Positions 1 to 5,499 of a stretch of 11,636 nucleotides of DNA are shown in pieces. Location of the stretch: NCBI GenBank assembly GCA_003529705.1, contig DPVA01000058.1, positions 1-11,636 on the forward strand, in the 5' to 3' direction. The notes beneath the pieces are model-generated. The model worked only from the letters and a program-made list of their open reading frames with translations, was not told the origin of the DNA and did no database searches. The DNA comes from Gammaproteobacteria bacterium (lineage in GTDB: Bacteria; Pseudomonadota; Gammaproteobacteria; Arenicellales; UBA868). Position 1 is the stretch's first letter. Every line of letters starts with the position of its first letter. Position numbers and translations under genes: made by a program.

Positions 1-2
1 GG

Positions 3-623
3 GCCTTGTGGGAAGGGGACTATACCCATGAGGGGGAGTACTGGCAGTTTTCACGCATGACGTCTGTGCCCAAGCCCATCCAGGCACCTGCGCCTCCGGT
101 ATGGATTGCTGCTCGGGCACCGGTGACTTTTGATTTCGCGATCAGAAACCATTGCAACATCATGTCCTGGGCACTGGCCCGGCCTTTTTCTGAGGTCGAG
201 CTTTACAAAGAGAACTTTGAGACTGCGCTAAAAAATAATCCTGGTATGCCCCGCCCGGTCTTTGCAACCATGCGACAGACGGCCGTTTACGAAAAGGCTT
301 CAGAGGTGGATTCTTACCTTGACGCGTTCATCTCCAAGACGGCCCGTTTCGAAAACCTTTTCAAGAATATTGCTGATGTAAAAGAAGGCTTTCCCGAGCA
401 GGTCGATCTTTCGACTATTGCCGGGGAGGATCGCTTCAACCGCAAAGAACTCCAGAAGAATCTGATGTTCGGTACACCTGATGAAGTGCTAGCTAAACTC
501 GAGAAGTACCAGGCGATCGGGGTTGATGACTTTATTTACAACGCCAGTTACGGCCTTGACCGGGAAAGACAAAAAAGTTCTCTGAAGCTTTTCTGTAGGG
601 AAGTCGCTCCAGCCTTTGGTTGA
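3..623 (+). CDS. LLM class flavin-dependent oxidoreductase, C-terminal part (5' end outside window)
   Basis: This is the C-terminal part of a luciferase-like monooxygenase family protein, an FMN- or F420-using TIM-barrel enzyme of the cytoplasm. The frame is open to the left edge, so about 207 residues are visible of a family usually 330-400 long. Family features seen: a EGDYTHEGEYW stretch near the start, then a VPKPIQAPAPPVWIAAR segment that matches the typical 'PKP.Q.P.PP.W.A' strand of the barrel, and a late FGTPDEVLAKLEKYQAIGVDDF segment that matches the usual 'G.P..V...L......G.d...' end of the domain. The substrate cannot be told. It ends 14 bp before the convergent AraC-type fragment, with no obvious terminator between them. 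The TTG at position 6 is not a real start because homology continues upstream of it. Family assignment is firm; specificity is unknown. Confidence 0.88.
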   Translation, partial: ALWEGDYTHEGEYWQFSRMTSVPKPIQAPAPPVWIAARAPVTFDFAIRNHCNIMSWALARPFSEVELYKENFETALKNNPGMPRPVFATMRQTAVYEKASEVDSYLDAFISKTARFENLFKNIADVKEGFPEQVDLSTIAGEDRFNRKELQKNLMFGTPDEVLAKLEKYQAIGVDDFIYNASYGLDRERQKSSLKLFCREVAPAFG

Positions 624-637
624 GTGTTATGGTGCAC

Positions 638-1096
638 TTAGGTCGAGGCCCGGAAGGCGCCCGGGGTTTTGCCCGTCCAGTTCTTGAATGATCGGCCAAC
701 GTTTGCAGGCTCTGTGTAGCCCAAGAGGTATGTGATCTCGCCGATCGATCTCTGCTTTTCCATGAGATAGCTGATTGCGAGTTCACGCCGAACTTCTTCT
801 ACAAGCATTTTGAAGGTGAGACTCCTTTCTTGCAGTTCGCACTGTAAATGCCGCACGCTGACGTTGAGCTGACGGGAAATCGCAGCCTGATCGGATCCGG
901 ACTCAGTTAGGCTTTCGATCAGTAGTCGGCGCACCTGAGTTGCAAAGTCCGCAAGCTCATATCGACCCAGGTCATCACTGACCACATCGTCGTTGATTCG
1001 TGAACGCAGGGGGTTGGCCCCAGGCAGGATTTGCTCCATCTGACCCCTATTGAAAACTAGCGCATAGCGCGGGGCATTGGGAATCACTGAGCACAC
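638..1096 (-). pseudogene. AraC-family transcriptional regulator, C-terminal remnant lacking the N-terminal half
   Basis: The 152-residue frame carries a complete AraC-type DNA-binding domain. The first helix-turn-helix spans about residues 69-90 (DQAAISRQLNVSVRHLQCEL) and the second about 117-140 (SIGEITYLLGYTEPANVGRSF), ending with the family-typical GKTPGAFR. Residues 7-30 (NAPRYALVF...LPGANPL) match the end of the arabinose-binding-like N-terminal domain found in the ~330-340-residue OruR-type subgroup. Roughly 180 residues of that domain are therefore missing. The frame meets a stop at 1115-1117, the only nearby start is a GTG at 1096 without a ribosome binding site, and the other two minus-strand frames upstream show no recognisable continuation. 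A phage-like DUF4224 frame lies on the opposite strand just beyond. Most likely a truncated, non-functional gene; a short DNA-binding protein that acts without effector control is the alternative. Confidence 0.75.
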
Positions 1097-1258
1097 GCCA
1101 TCTGGCGCTGAAGCTCAAAAGCCTCGGTATCTAGGCGCTGATCTGCCCGAGTGATGAGTTTGAAGAAAAAGTTCTGCCGGTCACCTACAAGGCACAAGAA
1201 TATTTCTGATGCTGAAAAAATGGTCTTGGTTGCAACAATGGGATCAGTAAGACGCTTC

Positions 1259-1441
1259 ATGAACCACAGGGAGATCGAGTTGTTGACCAGAAGCAAACAG
1301 CCGCAGGATCAGGTAGCGCTGCTGCGCGCCAATGGTGTTCCGGTAAAAGTCTGTCCTCTAGGTATTCCAAAGATCTATATCGAAGAGATCGAGCTGAAAC
1401 CGCCATTAGATCTTGGATACGGTGAGGAGGCCCCAGAGTGA
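1259..1441 (+). CDS. DUF4224-like small phage-associated protein (putative)
   Basis: The frame encodes about 60 residues from the ATG at 1259. The segment REIELLTRSKQPQDQVALLR, followed by NGVPVKVCPLGIPKIYIE, fits the DUF4224 pattern I recall (roughly 'El.eLTg...p..Q...L...Gi.f.v...G.p.v'). Members are small proteins of prophages and integrative elements, often encoded next to a tyrosine integrase. The same frame is open from a GTG at 1151, but residues before the ATG show no family similarity. No good Shine-Dalgarno precedes either start, so expression is uncertain. No integrase is visible; the stop TGA overlaps a GTG (1438-1440) that opens only a 25-codon frame. Reading this as a mobile-element remnant fits the truncated AraC regulator on the other side. 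The alternative is a chance open frame antisense to a lost regulator N-terminus. Confidence 0.42.
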   Translation: MNHREIELLTRSKQPQDQVALLRANGVPVKVCPLGIPKIYIEEIELKPPLDLGYGEEAPE

Positions 1442-1521
1442 AATTTTTTCCAGCCGTTTCCGTCACGACGAGCGGTGCGATAAGGTATGGCGCTGGTAAC
1501 GTTGTCGAGAAATAAACCCCA

Positions 1522-1541
1522 TACAATTGAAGTAAATTGTA
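1522..1541. repeat. Inverted repeat TACAATT-N6-AATTGTA
   Basis: Perfect 7-bp arms are separated by GAAGTA in an AT-rich intergenic stretch. The spacing would suit a dimeric DNA-binding protein or a weak hairpin. No regulator gene is intact nearby except the truncated AraC fragment, so the binding partner is unknown. Confidence 0.45.
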
Positions 1542-1696
1542 GTTTGTATTGTTAAATACTTGATGAGTTTTGGCTTAAGCTAAAATCATAGAACCTATTA
1601 AAAATAAAGAGAAAATTCCAGATTTCGGGGTGAAAATTGATGGGCGTTTTGCTAACATGAAAGCCCAGTTGTAATCCTCCTTCCTCCTCGGTAATT

Positions 1697-1725
1697 AGTC
1701 CCGGGTCTTCCCCGGGACTTTCTTT
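1697..1725 (+). terminator. Rho-independent terminator
   Basis: A 9-bp stem (AGTCCCGGG / CCCGGGACT, 1697-1705 with 1711-1719) encloses the 5-nt loop TCTTC and is followed by the T-rich TTCTTT. The polarity suits transcription from the left. It would end any transcript from the DUF4224-like frame or from a small RNA in the AT-rich stretch, and it insulates the flavodoxin gene. Confidence 0.8.
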
Positions 1726-1761
1726 CTGCACATATTATTACAGTCCCAATAGGCCCGCCTC

Positions 1762-1790
1762 TTGTCGGTTACAAGAGTGGCGTAGACAAT
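1762..1790 (+). promoter_or_regulatory. Possible promoter giving a leaderless flavodoxin mRNA
   Basis: TTGTCG (1762-1767) and GACAAT (1785-1790) each match 4 of 6 consensus bases and are 17 bp apart. A start point about 7 nt downstream would fall on the A of the ATG at 1797, which has no Shine-Dalgarno sequence. This is inference from spacing only; the hexamers are weak. Confidence 0.3.
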
Positions 1791-1796
1791 GTTGAA

Positions 1797-2267
1797 ATGA
1801 TCGAGATCCGAACGCTGCTGATCGTGGCCCACGTGCCGTCTGACAATACTCAAAGGTTGCGCGGCGCAGTGGAAGCGGGCGCGGCGTCAGTTGAGACTGG
1901 TAGCGTCCAGGTTCTGGTGAAAACCCCGTTTCAGGCAAATGCCGATGACGTGCTGGCCGCGAAGGCGCTCATTCTCGGTACCACCGAGAATCTTGGATAC
2001 ATGAGCGGGGCGCTTAAGGACTTTTTTGATCGCGTGTATTACCCCTGTCTGGAATACACCGGTGGCCTGCCTTATGCCCTTTACATCCGTGCCAAGCTAG
2101 ACGGGACCGGTACCCGTCGTGCGGTCGAGTCAATCGCGTCCGGACTTGGCTGGCGGGCAGTCCAGGAGCCAATGATCTGTCACGGCGAGTGGCACGAGGA
2201 TTTCGTCGACCAATGTCACGAACTCGGTATGGCTATGGCCGCCGGGCTTGATGCGGGGATCTATTAA
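1797..2267 (+). CDS. Flavodoxin-like / NAD(P)H-dependent oxidoreductase family protein
   Basis: A 156-residue cytoplasmic protein with the flavodoxin-like fold, binding FMN and acting as an electron carrier or small quinone/flavin reductase. The N-terminal strand TLLIVAHVPSDNTQRL (residues 6-21) is followed by a Ser/Asn/Thr-rich phosphate-binding loop. Residues 55-79 (AAKALILGTTENLGYMSGALKD and on) form the second FMN loop typical of NADPH-dependent FMN reductase and flavodoxin-like proteins. LPYALYIRAKLDGTGTRRAVESI (91-113) is the usual strand-loop-helix near the isoalloxazine ring. Length is normal for a stand-alone domain. The ATG at 1797 has no ribosome binding site and no better in-frame start lies upstream. 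It stands alone: a terminator precedes it, and a hairpin serving the opposite strand follows it. The physiological partner is unknown. Confidence 0.82.
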   Translation: MIEIRTLLIVAHVPSDNTQRLRGAVEAGAASVETGSVQVLVKTPFQANADDVLAAKALILGTTENLGYMSGALKDFFDRVYYPCLEYTGGLPYALYIRAKLDGTGTRRAVESIASGLGWRAVQEPMICHGEWHEDFVDQCHELGMAMAAGLDAGIY

Positions 2268-2293
2268 AAAAGACCCCGGTGAAGGCCGGGGTC
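2266..2293 (-). terminator. Rho-independent terminator for the minus-strand ABM gene, possibly bidirectional
   Basis: An 8-bp GC-rich stem (GACCCCGG at 2272-2279, CCGGGGTC at 2286-2293) has a 6-nt loop. On the minus strand it is followed by six T residues, complementary to the A-run that overlaps the flavodoxin stop codon. On the plus strand the tail AATATTT is weaker, so it may also stop the flavodoxin transcript. Confidence 0.82.
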
Positions 2294-2371
2294 AATATTT
2301 AGGAGGAGGATACAACGGTTGCATTGTGCTCTAGTCAGTGTCAACGAAGCGTGAGGCCTGCTTTTCGCGTT

Positions 2372-2653
2372 TTACAGTTCCCAGATGGCTTCACCCGCGC
2401 TGACCTCCGGCATGGATGTCAAAAACGGCGCCATGCGCCCCATGATAGCCTGGATCTGCGGCTGCGCAGCTTCAGCAGCAGCTTCGCTGGCATAGCGCGA
2501 GATGATCATGCCCTGGCCTTCATCTACAACGCAGGAGTGAACAGTTTCAAGACCATCAATGGCGTTTAGTTCATCGCGGAACGTATCGGCTAGGGCTAAA
2601 AACTCGTCGAAACGCGCTGCATCAAATCCATAAGTTGTGACGCGGAAATACAT
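2372..2653 (-). CDS. Antibiotic biosynthesis monooxygenase (ABM) domain-like protein
   Basis: A 93-residue protein with the size and pattern of the dimeric alpha-beta barrel (ferredoxin-like) fold used by ABM-type monooxygenases. The sequence gives a first strand (MYFRVTTYGF), a long helix (DAARFDEFLALADTFRDELN), a strand-turn-strand around GLETVHSCVVDEGQGMIISRY, and a second helix (EAAAEAAQPQIQAIMGRMAPFL). Such proteins act on quinols or haem, or have no known substrate; none can be named here. The start is certain: the ATG at 2653 is preceded by TAAGGAGGT at 2659-2667, a nine-base match to the anti-Shine-Dalgarno sequence, with a 5-nt spacer. It is transcribed divergently from the fasciclin gene and ends before its own terminator. 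Fold family is probable; function is unknown. Confidence 0.72.
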   Translation of the reverse strand: MYFRVTTYGFDAARFDEFLALADTFRDELNAIDGLETVHSCVVDEGQGMIISRYASEAAAEAAQPQIQAIMGRMAPFLTSMPEVSAGEAIWEL

Positions 2654-2658
2654 GATTT

Positions 2659-2667
2659 ACCTCCTTA
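2659..2667 (-). promoter_or_regulatory. Unusually strong ribosome binding site (TAAGGAGGT) of the ABM gene
   Basis: A full nine-base complement to the 3' end of 16S rRNA lies 5 nt before the ATG, much stronger than the neighbouring sites. It fixes the start codon and suggests high translation. Confidence 0.85.
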
Positions 2668-2803
2668 TGATGGTGGACAGGCCACTTTAGCAGACAACCT
2701 GATTTTCTGCGCCATCACGAAAATTTCATTTCTAATCAACAATCTGCTCACGTGGTCGCGGGCATGATCTGCGCTCAACTTAATTCAACCGAGAGCAATT
2801 TCG

Positions 2804-3334
2804 ATGACATTCAAAAGTTTCCTGGCGGCGCTTGCCGCTATTTTTGTAATTTCGGTCGCCCAGACCGCGAGCGCGTCTTCCTGCGGTGGCGGGGATCACG
2901 ATCACAGCCATGGTGGAGGCTACACCGTACTGGATAAAGCCGCCGCCGATGGCAACTTCTCGACTCTGATCGCGGCGGTTGAGGCGGCGGGTCTCGAGGA
3001 GGTCTTGAGTGGCCACGGTCCCTTTACGATCTTTGCCCCGACCAATGCTGCCTTCGCAGCACTGCCAGAGGGTACGGTGGAGAGTCTCCTGAAGCCCGAG
3101 AACATTGATCAGTTAAAAGCCGTCCTGACCTATCATGTGTTGCCGACAAGCGTGACATCGTCCAACATCAGAAACGGCGACAACTACGTTAAAACGGTAA
3201 GTGGCGGTACGCTTAATGTGGAAAAAGAGTACGACGAAGTCATGATCGGCTCAGCACGCGTCGTCGCAGTCGATATCAAAGCGAGCAATGGCGTGATCCA
3301 TGTGATCGACGAGGTGCTGTTACCGAAGTCATAA
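2804..3334 (+). CDS. Secreted fasciclin (FAS1) domain protein with His-rich N-terminus
   Basis: A 176-residue exported protein with one FAS1 domain, a fold linked to adhesion and surface interactions. Residues 1-24 form a signal peptide: MTFK, a hydrophobic core (SFLAALAAIFVISVAQ), and a likely cleavage after ASA. A short CGGGDHDHSHGGG segment (27-39) follows, with three His and two Asp. The FAS1 domain runs from about 40 to 175 with both family boxes: H1-like FTIFAPTNAAF (74-84), the internal YHVL (110-113), and H2-like NGVIHVIDEVLLP (162-174). Length is typical of bacterial single-domain FAS1 proteins. The ATG at 2804 has GAGAG 8 nt upstream and begins exactly at a good signal peptide. A strong terminator follows, so it is monocistronic. 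The Cys at 27 could suggest a lipoprotein, but ASSC lacks the usual Leu at -3. Family assignment is firm. Confidence 0.92.
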   Translation: MTFKSFLAALAAIFVISVAQTASASSCGGGDHDHSHGGGYTVLDKAAADGNFSTLIAAVEAAGLEEVLSGHGPFTIFAPTNAAFAALPEGTVESLLKPENIDQLKAVLTYHVLPTSVTSSNIRNGDNYVKTVSGGTLNVEKEYDEVMIGSARVVAVDIKASNGVIHVIDEVLLPKS

Positions 3335-3351
3335 TTGTCATTTTAGGGCAC

Positions 3352-3381
3352 AAAAAAACCGGGGCTCGCCCCGGTTTTTTT
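3352..3381 (+). terminator. Strong, symmetric rho-independent terminator after the fasciclin gene
   Basis: Seven A residues, then CCGGGGC-TC-GCCCCGG (3359-3374), then seven T residues. It ends the fasciclin transcript. The symmetric A and T runs would also work in the opposite direction. It lies only 16 bp before the ATG of the sirtuin gene. Confidence 0.92.
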
Positions 3382-3397
3382 GTAACGAATTAATACC

Positions 3398-4183
3398 ATG
3401 TCTGAATCTAATAGTTCGACCAAGCAATTAGAAGAGGCCCGGTGCTGGCTGAGCACGGCACAGCGGATTCTGGTGTTGACCGGGGCGGGACTTTCGACCG
3501 GGTCCGGCATACCGGACTTTCGGGGCCCGCAGGGCATCTGGACCCGCGATCCTGATGCGGAAAAACTCTCAGATATCCATTATTACGTGTCAGATGAAAA
3601 TATCCGGAGAAAAGCTTGGCTGTCGCGACGGGACTCGCCGGTTTGGCAAGCGTGCCCGGGTCTGGGTCACGAGGTACTGGCTCGCTTTGAGCAAAGCGGT
3701 CGGCTCGATACATTGGTCACCCAGAATATTGACGGCCTGCATCAACTTGCCGGAAGTTCGCGCGAGCGAGTGATCGAAATCCACGGTACGATCCGGGAGG
3801 TCGTTTGCCTTGTGTGCAGTTACCGCGTGCCGATGCAGGATGTGTTAAAGCGTCTTGCGGCGGGCGAGGAAGATCCCAAATGTCCTGATTGTGGCGGAAT
3901 CCTAAAGTCAGCCACTGTATCTTTTGGTCAGTCACTTATTGCACAGGATCTTGCTCGCGCAGAGCAGGCGGCCCGCGACTGTGACCTGATGCTGGCCGTG
4001 GGTTCGATGCTGTCCGTGTACCCCGTAGCGGGACTGGTACCGATCGCGAAAGAATCTGGCGCGAGGATTGTGATTGTGAATGGAGAGCCAACGGCAATGG
4101 ATGGCATCGCGGACGCAGTGCTGCTGGGCGATCTCGACGAAGTATTGCCGGGAGTGCTGGATGGAACTCACATCAATGACTGA
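3398..4183 (+). CDS. Sir2 family NAD-dependent protein deacylase (sirtuin)
   Basis: A 261-residue cytoplasmic enzyme of the sirtuin family, which removes acyl groups from lysines while consuming NAD and releasing nicotinamide and O-acyl-ADP-ribose. All signature parts are present: GAGLSTGSGIPDFRG (29-43) for NAD binding, TQNID (108-112), the catalytic His129 in IHG, a zinc site of four cysteines (C137, C140, C162, C165), GSMLSVYP (202-209), and the C-terminal IVNGEPT..D (226-235). The GPQGIWTRDPDAEKLS stretch after the first motif resembles actinobacterial and SIRT6-like members rather than CobB, whose Tyr/Arg desuccinylase pair is not obvious. The common FGE motif is FGQ here (176-178). No Shine-Dalgarno precedes the ATG, the previous terminator ends 16 bp upstream, and an in-frame stop at 3383-3385 rules out an upstream start. 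The stop overlaps the TrpF-like gene, so the two are probably cotranscribed. Confidence 0.93.
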   Translation: MSESNSSTKQLEEARCWLSTAQRILVLTGAGLSTGSGIPDFRGPQGIWTRDPDAEKLSDIHYYVSDENIRRKAWLSRRDSPVWQACPGLGHEVLARFEQSGRLDTLVTQNIDGLHQLAGSSRERVIEIHGTIREVVCLVCSYRVPMQDVLKRLAAGEEDPKCPDCGGILKSATVSFGQSLIAQDLARAEQAARDCDLMLAVGSMLSVYPVAGLVPIAKESGARIVIVNGEPTAMDGIADAVLLGDLDEVLPGVLDGTHIND

Positions 4184-4856
4184 TCTCAAGGTCCACGTGA
4201 AAGTGTGCTGTATGGCATCGATCGACGAAGTCCGCCTTGCTGAACGATTGGGAGCGAGTGCCGTCGGGCTGGTAGGCGATATGCCATCTGGCCCCGGTGT
4301 CATCGGCGCACAGGCGGCTGCCGAGATTGCCCGGAAAGCGCCTATTGGTCTGGATACCTTCTTACTGACCAGCGGTGAACGCGCGGCAGATATTGTGAAT
4401 GAACTTGCGGTCTGCCCAGCAAGCGTAGTCCAGATCGTTCGGCATATTGATCCTGAAGAGTATCCGGCGCTCATTGAGGCGATGCCACAGGTGCGCCGAG
4501 TACAGGTGATCCATATTGAAGACGAAAGCGCGCTGACACTTGCCATGCGATACACGCCCTTTGTGCACGCTTTTCTTTTGGATTCAGGACGTACCTTGGG
4601 GACAACACCCCAGTTCGGCGGTACCGGCGATACGCACGATTGGGGCATCAGCGCCCGCTTTGTTGCGCAGGCAGAGTTACCGGTTTATCTTGCGGGTGGT
4701 TTGAAAAGTGCCAACGTCTTCGAGGCAATTAGCCAAGTTCGTCCCTATGGTGTTGATCTTTGCACCGGGGTGCGCACGAATGATCAACTCGACGAGGGCA
4801 AGTTGGACAGTTTCATGTCGGAGGTTCGCCGCGCCAGTGAGACGCTTGGTAATTAG
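4161..4856 (+). CDS. TrpF-like protein (phosphoribosylanthranilate isomerase family)
   Basis: A (beta/alpha)8-barrel protein of about 231 residues related to TrpF, which performs the Amadori rearrangement of phosphoribosylanthranilate in tryptophan synthesis. Numbering from the ATG at 4176: strand 1 carries VKVCC with the catalytic-base Cys at 11, FLLDSG carries the general-acid Asp at 136, and then come FGGTGDTHDW (147-156), LAGGLKSANV (172-181) and GVDLCTGVR (192-200). These parallel VKICGIT, LLD, GGTG..FDW, LAGGL.P.NV and GVDVSSGVE of classical TrpF. Differences include CC for CG, MPSGPG after strand 2, and CTG for SSG. There are no other trp genes nearby and the gene overlaps the sirtuin, so it may be a TrpF paralogue with another substrate. 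The ATG at 4161 has GGGAG 6 nt upstream; the ATG at 4176 agrees better with family length but has a weaker site. Confidence 0.82.
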   Translation: MELTSMTDLKVHVKVCCMASIDEVRLAERLGASAVGLVGDMPSGPGVIGAQAAAEIARKAPIGLDTFLLTSGERAADIVNELAVCPASVVQIVRHIDPEEYPALIEAMPQVRRVQVIHIEDESALTLAMRYTPFVHAFLLDSGRTLGTTPQFGGTGDTHDWGISARFVAQAELPVYLAGGLKSANVFEAISQVRPYGVDLCTGVRTNDQLDEGKLDSFMSEVRRASETLGN

Positions 4857-4870
4857 ATCGAATTCCGGTT

Positions 4871-5302
4871 TCAACTCGCGGTCCACGCGTAAATTCCCAG
4901 CGCGACGCATACCAACGGCGTGATTGTGCAGCGAAGTTTCCAATAGCCGGTGCTGATCGCCCCGAGCCTGTATTGGTGGTGATCCAACAGCAGTTGTGCC
5001 GCCAAAAGTCCTGCCAGGATCAGTACACCCGTTGGGGTACGACCCCAAAGCGCCAGGGCAAAAACCGCCAGTGCAAAGATGTTGCTTCCCACAAGGCTGG
5101 GTGTGTCACCGTAACGGAGCCCGCTGCCCCACTGCGCTCCAGCCATAAAGGCGCTGATGACGACGGCATAACCCCATAGCCAGGTGTCGGGTGTGATACC
5201 TGGCAGTGCAATCCAGCCGACCTTCATCATCGGCGCGATGACGAAGGGGATCACGCCGGCAAAGGTCAGTGTAGGAGTGAGTACAGAAGGCTTTTCGTTC
5301 AT
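4871..5302 (-). CDS. DUF3429 domain-containing membrane protein
   Basis: A 143-residue inner-membrane protein with about five hydrophobic segments (roughly residues 10-30, 42-62, 71-87, 91-106 and 124-141). The [15 protein letters not shown] segment (45-59) and the late [17 protein letters not shown] segment (120-136) fit the DUF3429 family, whose members keep a small-residue '.F..G..WG' motif in helix 2 and a 'YW.LR...T' motif before the last helix. Function is unknown for the family. The start at 5302 is fixed by a four-base ATGA overlap with the stop of the upstream DUF2256 gene, together with a GAGAG 5 nt before the ATG. In-frame starts further upstream (5320, 5332) lie inside DUF2256 and lack such a site. 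It converges on the TrpF-like gene with a 14-bp gap. Confidence 0.85.
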   Translation of the reverse strand: MNEKPSVLTPTLTFAGVIPFVIAPMMKVGWIALPGITPDTWLWGYAVVISAFMAGAQWGSGLRYGDTPSLVGSNIFALAVFALALWGRTPTGVLILAGLLAAQLLLDHHQYRLGAISTGYWKLRCTITPLVCVALGIYAWTAS

Positions 5303-5430
5303 GGCCGCTCTCGCTTGCATCGTTTGGAGCAAAAGCGTACCTCATTCCAGCAGCGTTGCCATTTTTTTCGCCAGCGAAAAGGTCGGTGGCACGATGGGCA
5401 GATTTTCTGAGGGAGATCCTGTTTCGACAT
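5299..5430 (-). CDS. DUF2256 domain small zinc-ribbon-like protein
   Basis: A 43-residue protein, almost entirely the DUF2256 motif: [19 protein letters not shown], then [13 protein letters not shown]. CxxC (C11, C14) and CxxxC (C34, C38) could bind one zinc ion, and the basic aromatic centre ([11 protein letters not shown]) might contact nucleic acid or a partner protein. Family function is unknown; I recall members near photolyase/cryptochrome genes, but none is present here. The ATG at 5430 gives the usual family length; a longer frame from 5499 adds residues with no family similarity. The stop overlaps the DUF3429 start as ATGA, so the two genes form a translationally coupled pair. The ribosome binding site is weak. 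It is divergent from the PNPOx-like gene. Confidence 0.85.
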   Translation of the reverse strand: MSKQDLPQKICPSCHRPFRWRKKWQRCWNEVRFCSKRCKRERP

Positions 5431-5466
5431 GGTGAATTGGCCCGGGCTCGCGGCTAGGAGCCTAAC

Positions 5467-5499
5467 ATTATCGATCAGACGCTGCCCTCGGGGTGTCAA
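5467..5499 (-). promoter_or_regulatory. Candidate promoter with an over-long spacer for DUF2256-DUF3429
   Basis: Read on the minus strand, a perfect TTGACA (5494-5499) is followed after 21 bp by GATAAT (5467-5472, 5 of 6). The spacer is longer than the normal 17 bp and even than the 19-20 bp used with MerR-type activators, so it may be a coincidence or a promoter that needs DNA remodelling. Confidence 0.25.

Larger units (their letters stand above)
1442..1796. other. AT-rich gene-free region between mobile-DNA scar and flavodoxin gene
   Basis: No convincing protein-coding frame lies here; the longest starts give only 20-30 codons. The stretch from about 1500 to 1640 is much more AT-rich than its surroundings. 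It contains an inverted repeat with 7-bp arms (TACAATT at 1522-1528, AATTGTA at 1535-1541), an 8-bp palindrome GCTTAAGC (1573-1580), and poorly spaced promoter-like hexamers (TTGATG at 1560, TAAAAT at 1581, 15 bp apart). A strong terminator follows at 1697-1725. A small RNA ending at that terminator is possible but not supported by a good promoter. Confidence 0.5.

Noticed and set aside
1084..1296. 70-residue minus-strand frame just upstream of the AraC fragment
   Set aside because: Considered as a frameshifted continuation of AraC; no recognisable motif, so not called.
1257..1526. 89-residue minus-strand open frame upstream of the AraC fragment
   Set aside because: Considered as the missing AraC N-terminus, but its residues show no resemblance to the arabinose-binding-like domain and it is not in phase with the fragment. 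The opposite strand gives a better family match.
2268..2371. Possible gene in the gap between the flavodoxin and ABM genes
   Set aside because: Only a terminator and about 75 bp of unstructured sequence are present; no start with a ribosome binding site.
4080..4160. Upstream extension of the TrpF-like frame within the sirtuin gene
   Set aside because: The extra residues are Cys/Trp/Gln-rich shadow sequence of the sirtuin, with no family similarity. Starts at 4161 or 4176 fit the family.
3932..4648. 238-residue open frame antisense to the sirtuin and TrpF-like genes
   Set aside because: Long but Ser/Arg/Thr-rich with no domain pattern, and fully opposite two well-supported genes; a shadow frame.
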